Source: Psychroflexus longus
Lineage (GTDB): Bacteria > Bacteroidota > Bacteroidia > Flavobacteriales > Flavobacteriaceae
Length of the DNA: 64,000 nt
Direction: 5' to 3'
Assembly (NCBI RefSeq): GCF_020164595.1
Contig: NZ_JAIQZE010000012.1
Location: 43,927 to 107,926, forward strand
Each line of letters opens with the position of its first letter. The first letter of the stretch is position 1. The position numbers and the translations under genes were made by a program. The notes beneath the pieces were generated by a model that was not told where the DNA came from, did not search any database, and was given only the letters and a program-made list of their open reading frames with translations. This document shows, piece by piece, positions 19,073 to 28,481 of the stretch.

Positions 19073-20534
19073 GTTTACGAAATTTTCAGTTGACGGTTGA
19101 CAGTTTTCTGTTGTCGGTTTGTAGAGTCCTAAATAGAGTTGACCTTTTTAGAGTTGTTTATTTGATTCAAAGTTATTAATTTTTTGCATAGTAGAGTGGT
19201 GTAATAATTTTCGGTTATCAGCTTTCTGTTATCTGTTGTCCGTTGTCTGCTCTTCGGTGATTAGTGAATAGTGAGTCGGTAGTCGGGAATTAGGTTTTAG
19301 GTGTTAGTGATTAGGCGTTAGGAATTAGGAAATGAAAAATATAAAATTTGAAATTTGAAATAAGTCTTGAGTCAGTGAATCAGTGAGTTGAGGAGTCAGT
19401 AGCCAAAAGTTAGGTTTTAGGTGTTTGGGATTAGATAATAGGGATTAGGAATTTTTGAAATAATTTGTAAATGTAAATTAGTGGCTTGAAAATCATCGTA
19501 ATCATAAAAAACGGCCTACTTTTTATGGAATCATAAAAACCAGAAAGCGGTGAGGATAGGACTAAGGAGCAAAGCACTAGTGAAACGGTTTGCTTTGCGT
19601 GGAGGAGCCGCTTTTGTAGTTTTTAAAGACATAAAAATAAGCCTAGACCTTTTTGGTTACTTTTTACGGCAATGGTAAAAAGTAATGAAGCATGAGTTAA
19701 ATTCAAAACAAAAATAGAACATGTAGCATTAAACCACTTCTCGATAGCTCTGCTGAGCGAAGTCGAAGTGCAATTTTATTTCGTTTAACTTCATTAAATT
19801 ACTCTAAGTAACATTTCTCTCGATACAGGCAATGAAAAGTGTTAGAATCCTCAAGAAGACATTAACTAATGTCATGCTGAATTTATTTCAGCATCTTCAT
19901 TAGCCTATTTTTAGACCCTGAAACAAGTTCAGGGTAACAACGCTGTCAGGTCGAGTGTCCTGGCAAGATTTATCGGGATGTATCGAGACCTCATTCGAGG
20001 TTTCAGCATTAAACTACTTCTCGATAGCTCTGCTGAGCGAAATCGAAGTGCAATTTCTTTCCTTCGCAATCAAGAAAAAAACTCAAACTGATATTGAATC
20101 AAATATAAATTTGAATGCAGTTGTACAGAAAAACAATCAAACTATAAGGCTTTAAAGATTCATCGTCGAAGCAAAAAAGCTTCTCTGTCTGAATGACATT
20201 CTTCTCGATAGCTCTGATGAGCAAAGTAAAGGAGCTATTTATTACGTTTCACTTCATAAAATCTAACTACTTGCATGCCTTTACAGACACTAGAGGAGCA
20301 ACATTTCTGAATTTTGCAAAATAAAAATACGCTAACATGCTTAATAAACGTTAAACGAAACATAAAATTGAAATTTTAGTAAACTCAAGCCCCTATGAAT
20401 GGTAGGCGCTTGGAGCAATTGTGGAAAACTTTGTGGATAACTTTCCGCCACTTTTTACTCAACATATTCAAATTCGGTTTTATCTTTACCACTGAAAATC
20501 AGGGTAATGAAGCTCTGATGTAAATCTTATCATT
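19073..20534. other. 1.46-kb non-coding repeat region upstream of the HU gene
   Basis: No supportable gene. Contents in order: TTAGGTTTTAGG-type low-complexity strings (19,270-19,450); a CGGCCTACTTTTTATGG block (about 19,513) also found near 31,668; a GTGAGGATAGG/AAAAGTAATGAAGCATGAG block; two copies of CTCGATAGCTCTGCTGAGCG (about 19,742 and 20,021); one covarying hairpin element; and a ~115-bp block (about 20,145-20,255) repeated at about 34,211-34,330. Confidence 0.7.
19949..19990 (+). repeat. GAGTG-hairpin-TATCGA element, copy 1
   Basis: Outer arms GGTC/GACC, conserved GAGTG on the left and TGTATCGA on the right, inner short stem TCC/GGA around a long loop. It has the same architecture as the copies in the TA island at 31.5-37.1 kb and the same orientation. 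Confidence 0.6.
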
Positions 20535-20915
20535 ATGATACAAGTTAAAAGCTTGCAGCGAGTAAATCCACGGGATGTGGAAGCTCCAAAGAAGTTCTAC
20601 GTTCAAGCAGTGAGCGCAGGAAAAACCGATTTAGACCGTTTGGCCTATCTCATCTCCAACCAGTCCACCGTGCGTAAAGCCGACTGCTATGCAGTGCTTG
20701 AAGCTTTGCTCCACAACATGATGGATGAGTTGAGAGAAGGTAGAATTATCGAACTCGGCAACATTGGTAATTTCCAGATTGGCGTGAGCTCCGATGCGGT
20801 AGAGACCGAAGAGGAAGTGACCTCTGGTCTAGTCAGGAAAGCCAGAATTTCCTTTAGACCTGCAAAAGCCCTTAGGGACTTACTGCAAACGGTAGATTAC
20901 AAAAAGGTGAGCTAG
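20535..20915 (+). CDS. HU family DNA-binding protein (Bacteroidetes HU-related type)
   Basis: The 126-residue protein is longer than canonical HU (about 90). The HU core is recognisable: LAYLISNQSTVRKADCYAVLEAL, then EGRIIELGNIGNFQIGV and a basic end KARISFRPAKALRDLL. It is of the type often found beside Bacteroidetes capsule loci. It should bind and bend DNA. It is the only plus-strand gene inside the minus-strand glycan locus and has its own terminator, so it is expressed separately. TATCTTTA at 20,481 resembles a -7 box, without a clear -33 partner. Confidence 0.85.
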   Translation: MIQVKSLQRVNPRDVEAPKKFYVQAVSAGKTDLDRLAYLISNQSTVRKADCYAVLEALLHNMMDELREGRIIELGNIGNFQIGVSSDAVETEEEVTSGLVRKARISFRPAKALRDLLQTVDYKKVS

Positions 20916-20954
20916 TGATAGGCAGCCTTACTTTTGTCTAGTTGACAAAAGTGT

Positions 20955-20988
20955 AACCCCCAACACCTTCTACTGTTGGGGGTTTTTT
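20955..20988 (+). terminator. Rho-independent terminator of the HU gene
   Basis: Eleven-bp perfect stem AACCCCCAACA (20,955-20,965) / TGTTGGGGGTT (20,974-20,984), 8-nt loop, followed by a T run. It lies 40 nt after the HU stop. Confidence 0.9.
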
Positions 20989-21361
20989 ATGTCCGAATGT
21001 TAGATTTAGACTTGACGAATTTATTTTTTGACTTTATGAACTGCAAAAACCGAGAAGTCAAATTATTATTACCCTCAAGTTGAATTTAAAAATACACTTG
21101 ATGGATTTTCAAAATCTACTATTTTAAAAGTAATTGAAGACAAATTTGGAAATCTAAAGCAAAAAAAAACTCAAAACCAATGAGCTAATGATAGGCAGCG
21201 CTTGCTTTTGAGTTGTATAAAAGTGTAACCCATATCTTCTACTTACCGATTACGCTCCAAATATATATACTATATACTTATATTTATATATAAACCGCGT
21301 TAAAATTTTGGCAGGTGTTTTAAATTGAGTGAGTTATAGAATAAATTAAATAAAAGTTTAA
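20989..21361. other. Spacer with a decayed copy of the HU 3' region
   Basis: Positions 21,181-21,243 repeat 20,908-20,974 (TGAGCTA.TGATAGGCAGC, AAAAGTGTAACCC, TCTTCTACT) at roughly 80 percent identity. The second copy has lost the terminator arms. Just before it, 21,064-21,183 reads as about 39 codons without a stop but has no start and matches nothing I recognise; it may be a gene tail. An AT-rich TATATA tract follows at about 21,259-21,290. Confidence 0.55.
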
Positions 21362-22363
21362 TTAAATTTTTATTTCAAATTCTCTTTTAATCATTTCCTT
21401 GTAGTATTTACGAATTCTATGAGGTAAATGTCTTTTAAAAACTGATGACAAAATATTTAAAAAACTAAATTTCAAATAAATACTAAAATTTAAATAAGAA
21501 TATTTTAAAAGCTTACCCAGTACTTTTTGATTAACAACTAAGCTATTCACTTTGTAAAAAATAAATAAGTGCTTTACATAGAATTCTTTTAGATTTAATG
21601 ATGCTGAAGCATTTTTACTAAAATGTTTAATGAGGTCATCTACAATTCTAAGTCTATCTTTATAAATAGATTTATTTAGAATATTTTTCTTAGTAGTATT
21701 AGAATTATGGCTTCTATAATAATTAAGAGATCTATCTAAGAAGTAAATGGTACTGTTCAGTCCTATTTGAATATAAGAATACCGATCACCGGTATTTTTA
21801 AAGCCTATAAGTTTATTAAAATCAATAAACTTAAACGACTCAGCCTTGAACAAAACACTGCTTGCATTAGCTATCACCATGCTCTTAACCAAGTATTCTG
21901 AAACTAAATCAGGTCCACTAATTTTAAATTCTGAATCCTTATTATGAGGTTTAAACTCACCTCCTGTTTCATTGCCTTTCTCATCAATAATAGTTGATTT
22001 TGTAAACACTAAACCAAAATCTTTTTTATCTAATATAAAATTTAAAGTCTCTTCAAGAAATTCAGGATGAGCCACATCATCACTTTCAGCAATCCAGATA
22101 TATTCTCCTTTAGATAGTTTAATGCCTTTTACCCATTGTCTAAAGACTGAGCCCGAATTGTGTTTATTGACTTTATAATGAGAAACTTTTGGATGACTTT
22201 TATATTTATCTAAAATTTTCAAAGAATCGTCTGTTGAACAATCATCTAAAAGAATCACTTCAAAATCTTGAAAGGTTTGATTTAAAACACTATTTATTCT
22301 TTCATCCAAAAAATGAGCATGGTTATAATTAGGGATGATGATGGAAACTTTGGGAAGGGTCAT
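21362..22363 (-). CDS. Family 2 glycosyltransferase
   Basis: This 333-residue GT-A enzyme has VSIIIPNYNHAHFL (6-19), LLDDCSTDDSL (38-48), and the metal motif ESDD (93-96). The C-terminal 100 residues are basic and hydrophobic, perhaps peripheral to the membrane. It is the last gene of the upstream half of the locus and overlaps the preceding GT2 gene by 4 nt. Confidence 0.86.
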   Translation of the reverse strand: MTLPKVSIIIPNYNHAHFLDERINSVLNQTFQDFEVILLDDCSTDDSLKILDKYKSHPKVSHYKVNKHNSGSVFRQWVKGIKLSKGEYIWIAESDDVAHPEFLEETLNFILDKKDFGLVFTKSTIIDEKGNETGGEFKPHNKDSEFKISGPDLVSEYLVKSMVIANASSVLFKAESFKFIDFNKLIGFKNTGDRYSYIQIGLNSTIYFLDRSLNYYRSHNSNTTKKNILNKSIYKDRLRIVDDLIKHFSKNASASLNLKEFYVKHLFIFYKVNSLVVNQKVLGKLLKYSYLNFSIYLKFSFLNILSSVFKRHLPHRIRKYYKEMIKREFEIKI

Positions 22364-23241
22364 TGGTTAAAAATTTTCCTGAGTTTTCTACTCACTTTTT
22401 TTAAGAAAACTCCCAAAGGATCATATCTTAAAAAAAACTCTTTTTGATATTTATAATTCAGTAGCCAAAAGTAATCTTTATATAATAGTTTAGGATAAAT
22501 TTGATGATCATCAATTTTTGACTTTAAATTTTTGACTGTAGCCTGGTTGTCATGTAATCTAAATTTTACAAGAGGTTCAGCTATAATATGTATGCAATAG
22601 TTTTTAAGTATGCGGCAGCAAAATTCAAAGTCGAGAATTTGCTTTAATCTCTCATCATAGTAACCAGTCTTATTGAGTACCGATTTTCTAAACATCATAA
22701 CACTGGGTTCTCCAATTTTATTCTTAGGTTTTTTAAAAAAATCCTTTCTTTTAAAAAGTTTTTTAGTCAAAATTAGGTCACCAGGTGCATCTGAAATATG
22801 CTTCTGTAAATCTCCATAGGTGGCTAACCACTGCTTAGTTTTATCATCGTTATGCTTACTGATTATAAATTCTCTTTTGGAAGCCACAAGACCTACCTTA
22901 GGATTATTTTCTAAGACTGTATACATCTCCTCCAGACAAGTGGGCAGTAAGATATCGTCCTGAAATAAAAATTTAATATACTTCCCCCTCGCCTGACGCA
23001 TTGCATGATTCCAGTTGGCGCCTATTCCATCTGGCTTATGATGAAAAACGCGTACTGGAAAATTAGATTCTTGCTTAAACTTTTCTACAACCTTTAGCGT
23101 ATCATCTTTAGAATCATCATCACTTACTAACACTTCAAAATCTTTAAAGGTTTGAGTCTGTATTGACTCCAAGGCCTCCTGAAGATATTCTGCCCCGTTG
23201 TAGGTTGGGATGCATATGGAGATAGAAGGACTTACTTCCAT
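22360..23241 (-). CDS. Family 2 glycosyltransferase
   Basis: This 293-residue GT-A enzyme has SISICIPTYNGAEYL (6-20), LVSDDDSKDDT (38-48), and FLFQDD (91-96) as the metal site, with Q replacing the first Asp of DxD, which is common in the family. It overlaps the neighbouring GT genes by 4 and 10 nt. Specificity is unknown. Confidence 0.86.
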   Translation of the reverse strand: MEVSPSISICIPTYNGAEYLQEALESIQTQTFKDFEVLVSDDDSKDDTLKVVEKFKQESNFPVRVFHHKPDGIGANWNHAMRQARGKYIKFLFQDDILLPTCLEEMYTVLENNPKVGLVASKREFIISKHNDDKTKQWLATYGDLQKHISDAPGDLILTKKLFKRKDFFKKPKNKIGEPSVMMFRKSVLNKTGYYDERLKQILDFEFCCRILKNYCIHIIAEPLVKFRLHDNQATVKNLKSKIDDHQIYPKLLYKDYFWLLNYKYQKEFFLRYDPLGVFLKKVSRKLRKIFNQ

Positions 23242-24233
23242 ATCCTTGTTTTATTGATGAGTTTTCTTTTTAGGCGCGAAATAAGCTGTTTGAAAGTTAA
23301 ATCATCACTCACGCCAGGATTTTCTTTTCTGTTAGAATCTATAAAACATTGATAAATAGCTCTTTCTATAGAAGGTGTAATTGACAACATCACCAGAGAC
23401 TCTAAGTCTATGTTTTGCTGAAAACGTTTTAAAAATGATTGAATTCTTTCAATTAAAATATGATTGACTTTATCGCTGAAAAGATCGGTTTTTATCAATA
23501 ATGCAAATGTATAAGCTGTTTTTAAGTTTCTCTCATAAGCTGACTTACCACTCCATATACCCGAACCTACCCTGTAAACCGCCATTTTTTCTTGGATGTA
23601 ACCAATCTTCCCATTACTGGCTAATAACATATACAAAAAAAAGTCACCTATTGGTACTAGCTTGAATCCATCAGGCCACTCTAAATTGTCATTTCTAAAT
23701 AGTACTGAAGGGGTATGAATATAATTTCCCCTGCTTGCTAAGTTCTCAATTGTCTCGTGTCTTACGGGCACATTAGTTATGTTATCTTCACTAATGGATA
23801 AATCTGGGTGTATTAAATCTACTTTATGAAAACACATACTATACTCCTTATTCGCCTCCAAAAACTCCACCTGCTTTTGCAACTTTAAAGGATCGGTCCA
23901 GTAGTCGTCGCCATCTAATAATGCTACATATTTACCTGAACAATTTTCAAGGATATTTATAAAATTATACAGTCTGCCAAGTTCTTGCCTCTTCTGCCAG
24001 TACGCATCCCCTTTCTCTCTTTTAAGGATTTTTATATGAATATTATCTGTGTCTGAATACGTTCTTATGATATCTAAGGTTCCATCCGTCGAAAAATCAT
24101 CACCTATAACAATCTCAACTTTAAAATCGGTTTCTTGCATCATGATCCCTTCCATTGCCTCTTTAATAAATGGCGCATGCATGTAAGTCATCAACCTTAC
24201 ACTAACAGTGTAGTTTATATCTTTTTTATTCAA
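23232..24233 (-). CDS. Family 2 glycosyltransferase
   Basis: The 333-residue protein has TVSVRLMTYMHAPFIKEAM near the N terminus, IGDDFSTDGTLDI (43-55), and LLDGDDYWTDPLKLQKQ (105-121). The latter is typical of capsular GT2 enzymes that add galactose or N-acetylhexosamine. The classical IPTYN motif is altered to LMTYM. It overlaps the sulfotransferase gene upstream by 8 nt. Confidence 0.86.
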   Translation of the reverse strand: MNKKDINYTVSVRLMTYMHAPFIKEAMEGIMMQETDFKVEIVIGDDFSTDGTLDIIRTYSDTDNIHIKILKREKGDAYWQKRQELGRLYNFINILENCSGKYVALLDGDDYWTDPLKLQKQVEFLEANKEYSMCFHKVDLIHPDLSISEDNITNVPVRHETIENLASRGNYIHTPSVLFRNDNLEWPDGFKLVPIGDFFLYMLLASNGKIGYIQEKMAVYRVGSGIWSGKSAYERNLKTAYTFALLIKTDLFSDKVNHILIERIQSFLKRFQQNIDLESLVMLSITPSIERAIYQCFIDSNRKENPGVSDDLTFKQLISRLKRKLINKTRIWK

Positions 24234-25101
24234 AATGCTGTTGATTTAAAAAGCGATTAAATAATGACTTTGTCTGAACTTCTATCTTAAATATTTCATC
24301 TTGTGTCAAAGTTTCTTTGTATAAAATTATACTAGAAGGATCAGGAGGTCGAAGTGTTTTTTGTTTCCAATCCAAAAGACCATTAGGTTCATCGTTTGTC
24401 TTGTAATAAGTTAACATTCCAGGTTCAAAGTTTAAGTCTAAAAATTTAGATGTTCTCTTCAAGTCATCTTCAGTGTTAACTACTAGTTGTTCGTAATTGA
24501 CAATAAGAAACTTATCCTTTTTCAAGCCATTAATAAAATTTAATATATTCTTATGGTTTTTAAGCCACTCATCAATGAAATCAACTACATCTAGAGAAAG
24601 CTCTGGTTTATAATTTGAAACTGTTTTTAGTTTTTGAATTCCTTTATAGGACGAAAATACAGCTTTAGGGTCTCTAATTAAAAATATGAAGAATGCTTCT
24701 GGACTGATTTCTTTGATCTCTTTGAGATGTTTTATATAGTAGTTGTTTTTATCCCCTAATATATGTTGATCAGCTTTATTCAATTTTGATTGCCCATAAA
24801 ATTCTATGACTCTAAAAACTAATTCTTCGTAATCCTGAGGAACTTCATCTTCTAAAAATCTTTCTAAATCAGAAAAATCTAAACCCCAGGTCTCTATTTT
24901 TTTTGATGATTTCAAATCAGTTACGAATTCACTGATACTAGACTTTTTATCCCAGGATTTGTATTTTTCATACCACCAGTGTATAAAACCACACTCAGGC
25001 GGTATGGTCATTTTGCTATGACTGTTAAGCATTATCCTAAAAAGGGTAGTTCCCGATCTAGGATTACCAATAACAAAGAGGTGCTTTTTTGAATTATTCA
25101 T
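24226..25101 (-). CDS. Sulfotransferase family protein
   Basis: The 291-residue protein carries GNPRSGTTLFRIMLNSH (12-28), the PAPS 5'-phosphosulfate loop, and IRDPKAVFSSY (142-152), the 3'-phosphate-binding segment. LIVNYEQLV, seen in many sulfotransferases, is also present. It is expected to use PAPS to sulfate a hydroxyl of the glycan. It overlaps both neighbours by 8 nt. Confidence 0.87.
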   Translation of the reverse strand: MNNSKKHLFVIGNPRSGTTLFRIMLNSHSKMTIPPECGFIHWWYEKYKSWDKKSSISEFVTDLKSSKKIETWGLDFSDLERFLEDEVPQDYEELVFRVIEFYGQSKLNKADQHILGDKNNYYIKHLKEIKEISPEAFFIFLIRDPKAVFSSYKGIQKLKTVSNYKPELSLDVVDFIDEWLKNHKNILNFINGLKKDKFLIVNYEQLVVNTEDDLKRTSKFLDLNFEPGMLTYYKTNDEPNGLLDWKQKTLRPPDPSSIILYKETLTQDEIFKIEVQTKSLFNRFLNQQHFE

Positions 25102-26161
25102 TAATTGTACTTACAATTTTACTTAAGTCTTCAATACTTAAACTATCATAAAGCGGCAAACACAACACCCGTTGCGCCATGTCTCTTGCGATTGGACAAG
25201 TTGAGGATTGGATATAAGGCAGCTCTTCTAAACTCGGATAAAAATACCGCCTTGGGTTGATGTTTTCTACTTTTAATTTGTCTTTTGCCTTTAAAAGATC
25301 TGATTCTGTTTTAAAAATCACAGGATAATAGCTATAATTCCAGTCAGTGCCTTCTCTAAGTTTAAGATTATTCAATTGGCTAAAATCAAGGTGTGTATCA
25401 TAATACTCACAGACACGTTTACGTTCAGCAATGATGTGTTTTATATACGGCAACACACTTAAACCCATCGCCGCCTGGAGTTCGCTCATTTTAGCATTAA
25501 GACCTAAGCCATGATATTTTTCCGGACCATCGTGCCCAAAATTATGTCGGTACCACATTTCTTGTCGTGTTGCTTCATCCTGGCAAAATAAGGCACCTCC
25601 TTCACCCGTATGAAATAACTTAGTGGCATGAAAGCTACAGGTGCTCACATCCCCATAGTTAAAAATAGATTGGCTTTTGTAGTTGACGCCAAAGCAATGC
25701 GCGGCATCATAAATGACTTTCAAATGGTGTTTTTTAGCAATGGCTTCAATTTCTTCCACAGCACAAGGATTGCCATAAACGTGGGTGGCTAGAATAGCAG
25801 TTGTTTTATCGGTTATGGCGGCTTCAATTTTGGTTTCATCGATGGTCAAATATTCGGGATGAATATCCACAAATACAGGTGTACATTTTTCCCAAACAAT
25901 AGTTGCTGTTGTCGCCACATAAGAAAAGGGCGTGGTAATCACCTCACCTTCTTTGGCAAAAGCATTTAAGGCGATTTGAATCGGCAACGTCCCGTTCGTC
26001 ATCGGTATGATCTGATTCACGCCTAAATAGTCTTGCAGCTTTTGGGACAGCTCTTTGTACAACTCCCCATTATTAGTCAGCCACTCATTCTCCCAAACGC
26101 GTTCTAACTGCTTTTGATAATCTTCAATCGGTGGAAAAAAGGTTTTGGTGACATTGATCAT
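25094..26161 (-). CDS. DegT/DnrJ/EryC1-type aminotransferase (VioA/Per-like)
   Basis: The 355-residue PLP enzyme has MTNGTLPIQIAL (54-65), THVYGNPC (126-133), YDAAHCFGV (151-159), and SFHATKLFHTGEGGALF with the Schiff-base lysine at 181. The TKxFHTGEGG form is typical of transaminases that make 4-amino-4,6-dideoxy sugars. It is distinct from the FdtB-like enzyme at 5.9-7.0 kb, so the glycan may contain two different amino-deoxy sugars. It overlaps neighbours by 8 and 4 nt. Confidence 0.82.
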   Translation of the reverse strand: MINVTKTFFPPIEDYQKQLERVWENEWLTNNGELYKELSQKLQDYLGVNQIIPMTNGTLPIQIALNAFAKEGEVITTPFSYVATTATIVWEKCTPVFVDIHPEYLTIDETKIEAAITDKTTAILATHVYGNPCAVEEIEAIAKKHHLKVIYDAAHCFGVNYKSQSIFNYGDVSTCSFHATKLFHTGEGGALFCQDEATRQEMWYRHNFGHDGPEKYHGLGLNAKMSELQAAMGLSVLPYIKHIIAERKRVCEYYDTHLDFSQLNNLKLREGTDWNYSYYPVIFKTESDLLKAKDKLKVENINPRRYFYPSLEELPYIQSSTCPIARDMAQRVLCLPLYDSLSIEDLSKIVSTINE

Positions 26162-26973
26162 GTATTAGTATAATTTATTCCAAACTTATTATTCAAATCT
26201 TTATTGCTAGAAAAGTAAAACTTGTTTAAAATACTAAAGGTTTGCTCGCTAATTTCTTCATCATATTTACCCTTAAAAACTTTATGGTTTTCAAATTCTT
26301 TTTTAAATGGTTTAAGAGAAAGTTCTTTCATCAATTTTTTTAGTGTATTGTCCGTTTCTTTATTTAGCGACTCATTGCTTATCACTAGTACTTTTTTAAA
26401 GTATTGTTTATATACTTCAATATAGTTGGAATACAAACCCTGTTTTAAAACCGAACATTCAATACTCTTATTTTGTTCAATAGCCTTAAGTTCATTCTCT
26501 ATAAAAACATCGAAAGACCTATAATCTTCAATATTTCTTTTGACTACATCCTCAGGATTGCCGCCTCTCTTTTTTATCCAATCAAACCACCACCCTTCTC
26601 GGCCACCATAATATCTATTTTTATACATCATATATGCACTAAAAGCTCTTTTAATAGGATTTCTAACTAAAATGATAATATTAGCATTTCTATTATATTT
26701 TACGATCCGATCAGCAGTAGTATGTGTTTTATTATCTGCAAGGTATGATGGTGAAGCATCAACTAATTTAATTTTCTCAATGTATTTTTCATAAAGATTC
26801 AATTTGAAAAAGGAGTGATAATAATCAAACCCCTTTTTATACTGTGCATCATAACTAAAAAAGTCAATTTCTTTTTGTTTCCCTGCTTTAATTTGATGGT
26901 GTTCTGATAAAAAACTGTGTAAAGCAGTGGTACCACATTTTTGACCACCAACAATAAAAATATCAACTTTCAT
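26158..26973 (-). CDS. Sulfotransferase (heparan-sulfotransferase-like domain)
   Basis: The 271-residue protein has FIVGGQKCGTTALHSFLS (6-23), the form found in heparan N-/3-O-sulfotransferase-like enzymes. VRNPIKRAFSAYMMYKNR (103-120) is the matching 3'-phosphate segment. It is the third sulfotransferase of the locus and the most similar to carbohydrate sulfotransferases. It overlaps the ABC ATPase gene by 11 nt and the aminotransferase gene by 4 nt. Confidence 0.87.
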   Translation of the reverse strand: MKVDIFIVGGQKCGTTALHSFLSEHHQIKAGKQKEIDFFSYDAQYKKGFDYYHSFFKLNLYEKYIEKIKLVDASPSYLADNKTHTTADRIVKYNRNANIIILVRNPIKRAFSAYMMYKNRYYGGREGWWFDWIKKRGGNPEDVVKRNIEDYRSFDVFIENELKAIEQNKSIECSVLKQGLYSNYIEVYKQYFKKVLVISNESLNKETDNTLKKLMKELSLKPFKKEFENHKVFKGKYDEEISEQTFSILNKFYFSSNKDLNNKFGINYTNT

Positions 26974-28237
26974 ATTGCTCCCAACTAAACCTTGGTTTTA
27001 ATGGACCTACCGTTTTACCCATCCATCCGCCAAGCTTGACATGCTCCTGTATCACTGTAAAATTTATTATATCTTCAAATCTATTGATTAATTTTTTCTT
27101 GCTTGTAATTTGCAAATCGACAAAAAAACTTCCCTGATTAAAAAAATAATTAGGAACATTTAAAACTATGATATTTTTAATATCAGTATCGGTAATTATA
27201 AAATCTGGACTTACTACGAATAAAAAATTACCTTGCTCATCTTTAAATCTAAGTGAAATATTAAAATCGTAGTTATTAGATTTATAATAATTGACCATAA
27301 TTTCTAAATGATCATCCCTAAGTATAGGATCTCCAAACTTTTTCCCCTTTGCTTTAACACCTATGGAATAAATTCTAAAATCTTTACCTTCAAATTCACT
27401 TTCCTTAAAAAAACGCTGGTATTCAGCGCCTTTTTCATTTCCCATTTTTAAATAATAATCTACACACTCATCCGTCCCTCCTTCAAAAGCTATTTTACCA
27501 TTCTCCAACACAATCCCACGCGTACATAAACTTTTTACCGCTGCCATATTATGACTGACAAAGAGCACGGTCCTACCATCATTGCCCGAGATGTCCTTCA
27601 TCTTACCAATGGCTTTCTTCTGGAATTCGGCATCGCCCACGGCCAGCACCTCATCTACGACTAGAATATCGGGTTCTAAGTGCGCGGCTACCGCAAAGGC
27701 CAGACGTACTCGCATCCCTGAGGAATAACGCTTCACCGGCGTATCAATGTACATGGCACAGCCGGAAAAGTCGATGATTTCTTCTTCTTTCACTTTAATC
27801 TCAGCTTTGGTCATCCCTAAAATCGCCCCATTGAGATAAATGTTTTCACGCCCTGTCAGTTCCGGGTGAAAGCCCGTCCCCACCTCCAGTAAAGAGGCAA
27901 TACGTCCTTTAGTCTTGATGCTCCCCGTGGTGGGAGACGTCACTCGCGATAAGATCTTCAGCAAAGTGGATTTACCCGCTCCGTTCTTCCCAATAATCCC
28001 CAGCACATCCCCATCGTGAACGTCAAAGTTAATGTCCCGCAAGGCCCAGACGTAATCGGTTTCCGCTTTCTTACTTCGGTCGTTCTCCGCCCCTACCTTC
28101 AAATACGGGTCGTCCTTGCCGCGCACACTCGCCCACCAGCGGTTCAGGTCATGACTCAAGGTCCCCGTTCCTACCACCCCGAGGCGGTATTGTTTAGAGA
28201 TGTTTTGGGCGGTTAGAATAATATTATCTTTCATCAA
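26963..28237 (-). CDS. wzt: Wzt-like polysaccharide ABC transporter ATP-binding protein
   Basis: The 424-residue protein has Walker A GKNGAGKST (83-91), ABC signature YSSGMR (171-176), Walker B ILVVDE (191-196), and the H-loop FVSHNM. The extra ~160 C-terminal residues after about 260 correspond to the carbohydrate-binding domain of Wzt proteins, which in characterised O-antigen systems recognises the chain end. With the permease at 28,952-29,827 it should export the finished glycan across the inner membrane. The N-terminal half has visibly higher GC than the C-terminal half, consistent with a variable glycan-specific domain joined to a conserved motor. Confidence 0.9.
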   Translation of the reverse strand: MMKDNIILTAQNISKQYRLGVVGTGTLSHDLNRWWASVRGKDDPYLKVGAENDRSKKAETDYVWALRDINFDVHDGDVLGIIGKNGAGKSTLLKILSRVTSPTTGSIKTKGRIASLLEVGTGFHPELTGRENIYLNGAILGMTKAEIKVKEEEIIDFSGCAMYIDTPVKRYSSGMRVRLAFAVAAHLEPDILVVDEVLAVGDAEFQKKAIGKMKDISGNDGRTVLFVSHNMAAVKSLCTRGIVLENGKIAFEGGTDECVDYYLKMGNEKGAEYQRFFKESEFEGKDFRIYSIGVKAKGKKFGDPILRDDHLEIMVNYYKSNNYDFNISLRFKDEQGNFLFVVSPDFIITDTDIKNIIVLNVPNYFFNQGSFFVDLQITSKKKLINRFEDIINFTVIQEHVKLGGWMGKTVGPLKPRFSWEQYES

Positions 28238-28258
28238 TTTGCTTTAGTATCGTTGTGA

Positions 28259-28306
28259 AGTGGTATAGTGGTATAGTGTTATAGTGGTATAGTGGTATAG
28301 TGGTAA
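28259..28306 (+). repeat. Octamer tandem repeat (AGTGGTAT)
   Basis: Six consecutive copies of AGTGGTAT, one with a substitution and the last ending AA. It lies between wzt and the four-helix-bundle gene. The spacers on both sides of that gene carry the complementary style of sequence (CCATTACACTAT). Confidence 0.85.
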
Positions 28307-28481
28307 GATAAATTATCTTTCTCCATGATCAATCAATTACTATTTTTTTCTCTACAATTTCTGCATTTTCCCATTACACTATCAAACTATTCCTCTATTA
28401 AGAAATTCTTCCATTACACTATTACTCCATTCTACCATTCCTCTATTCCTCTATCATACAACTCTTCTATTACACTATCCT

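Noticed and set aside
20481..20488. TATCTTTA as HU promoter -7 box
   Set aside because: No TTTG lies 17-20 nt upstream and the last base deviates, so it is mentioned only in the HU entry.
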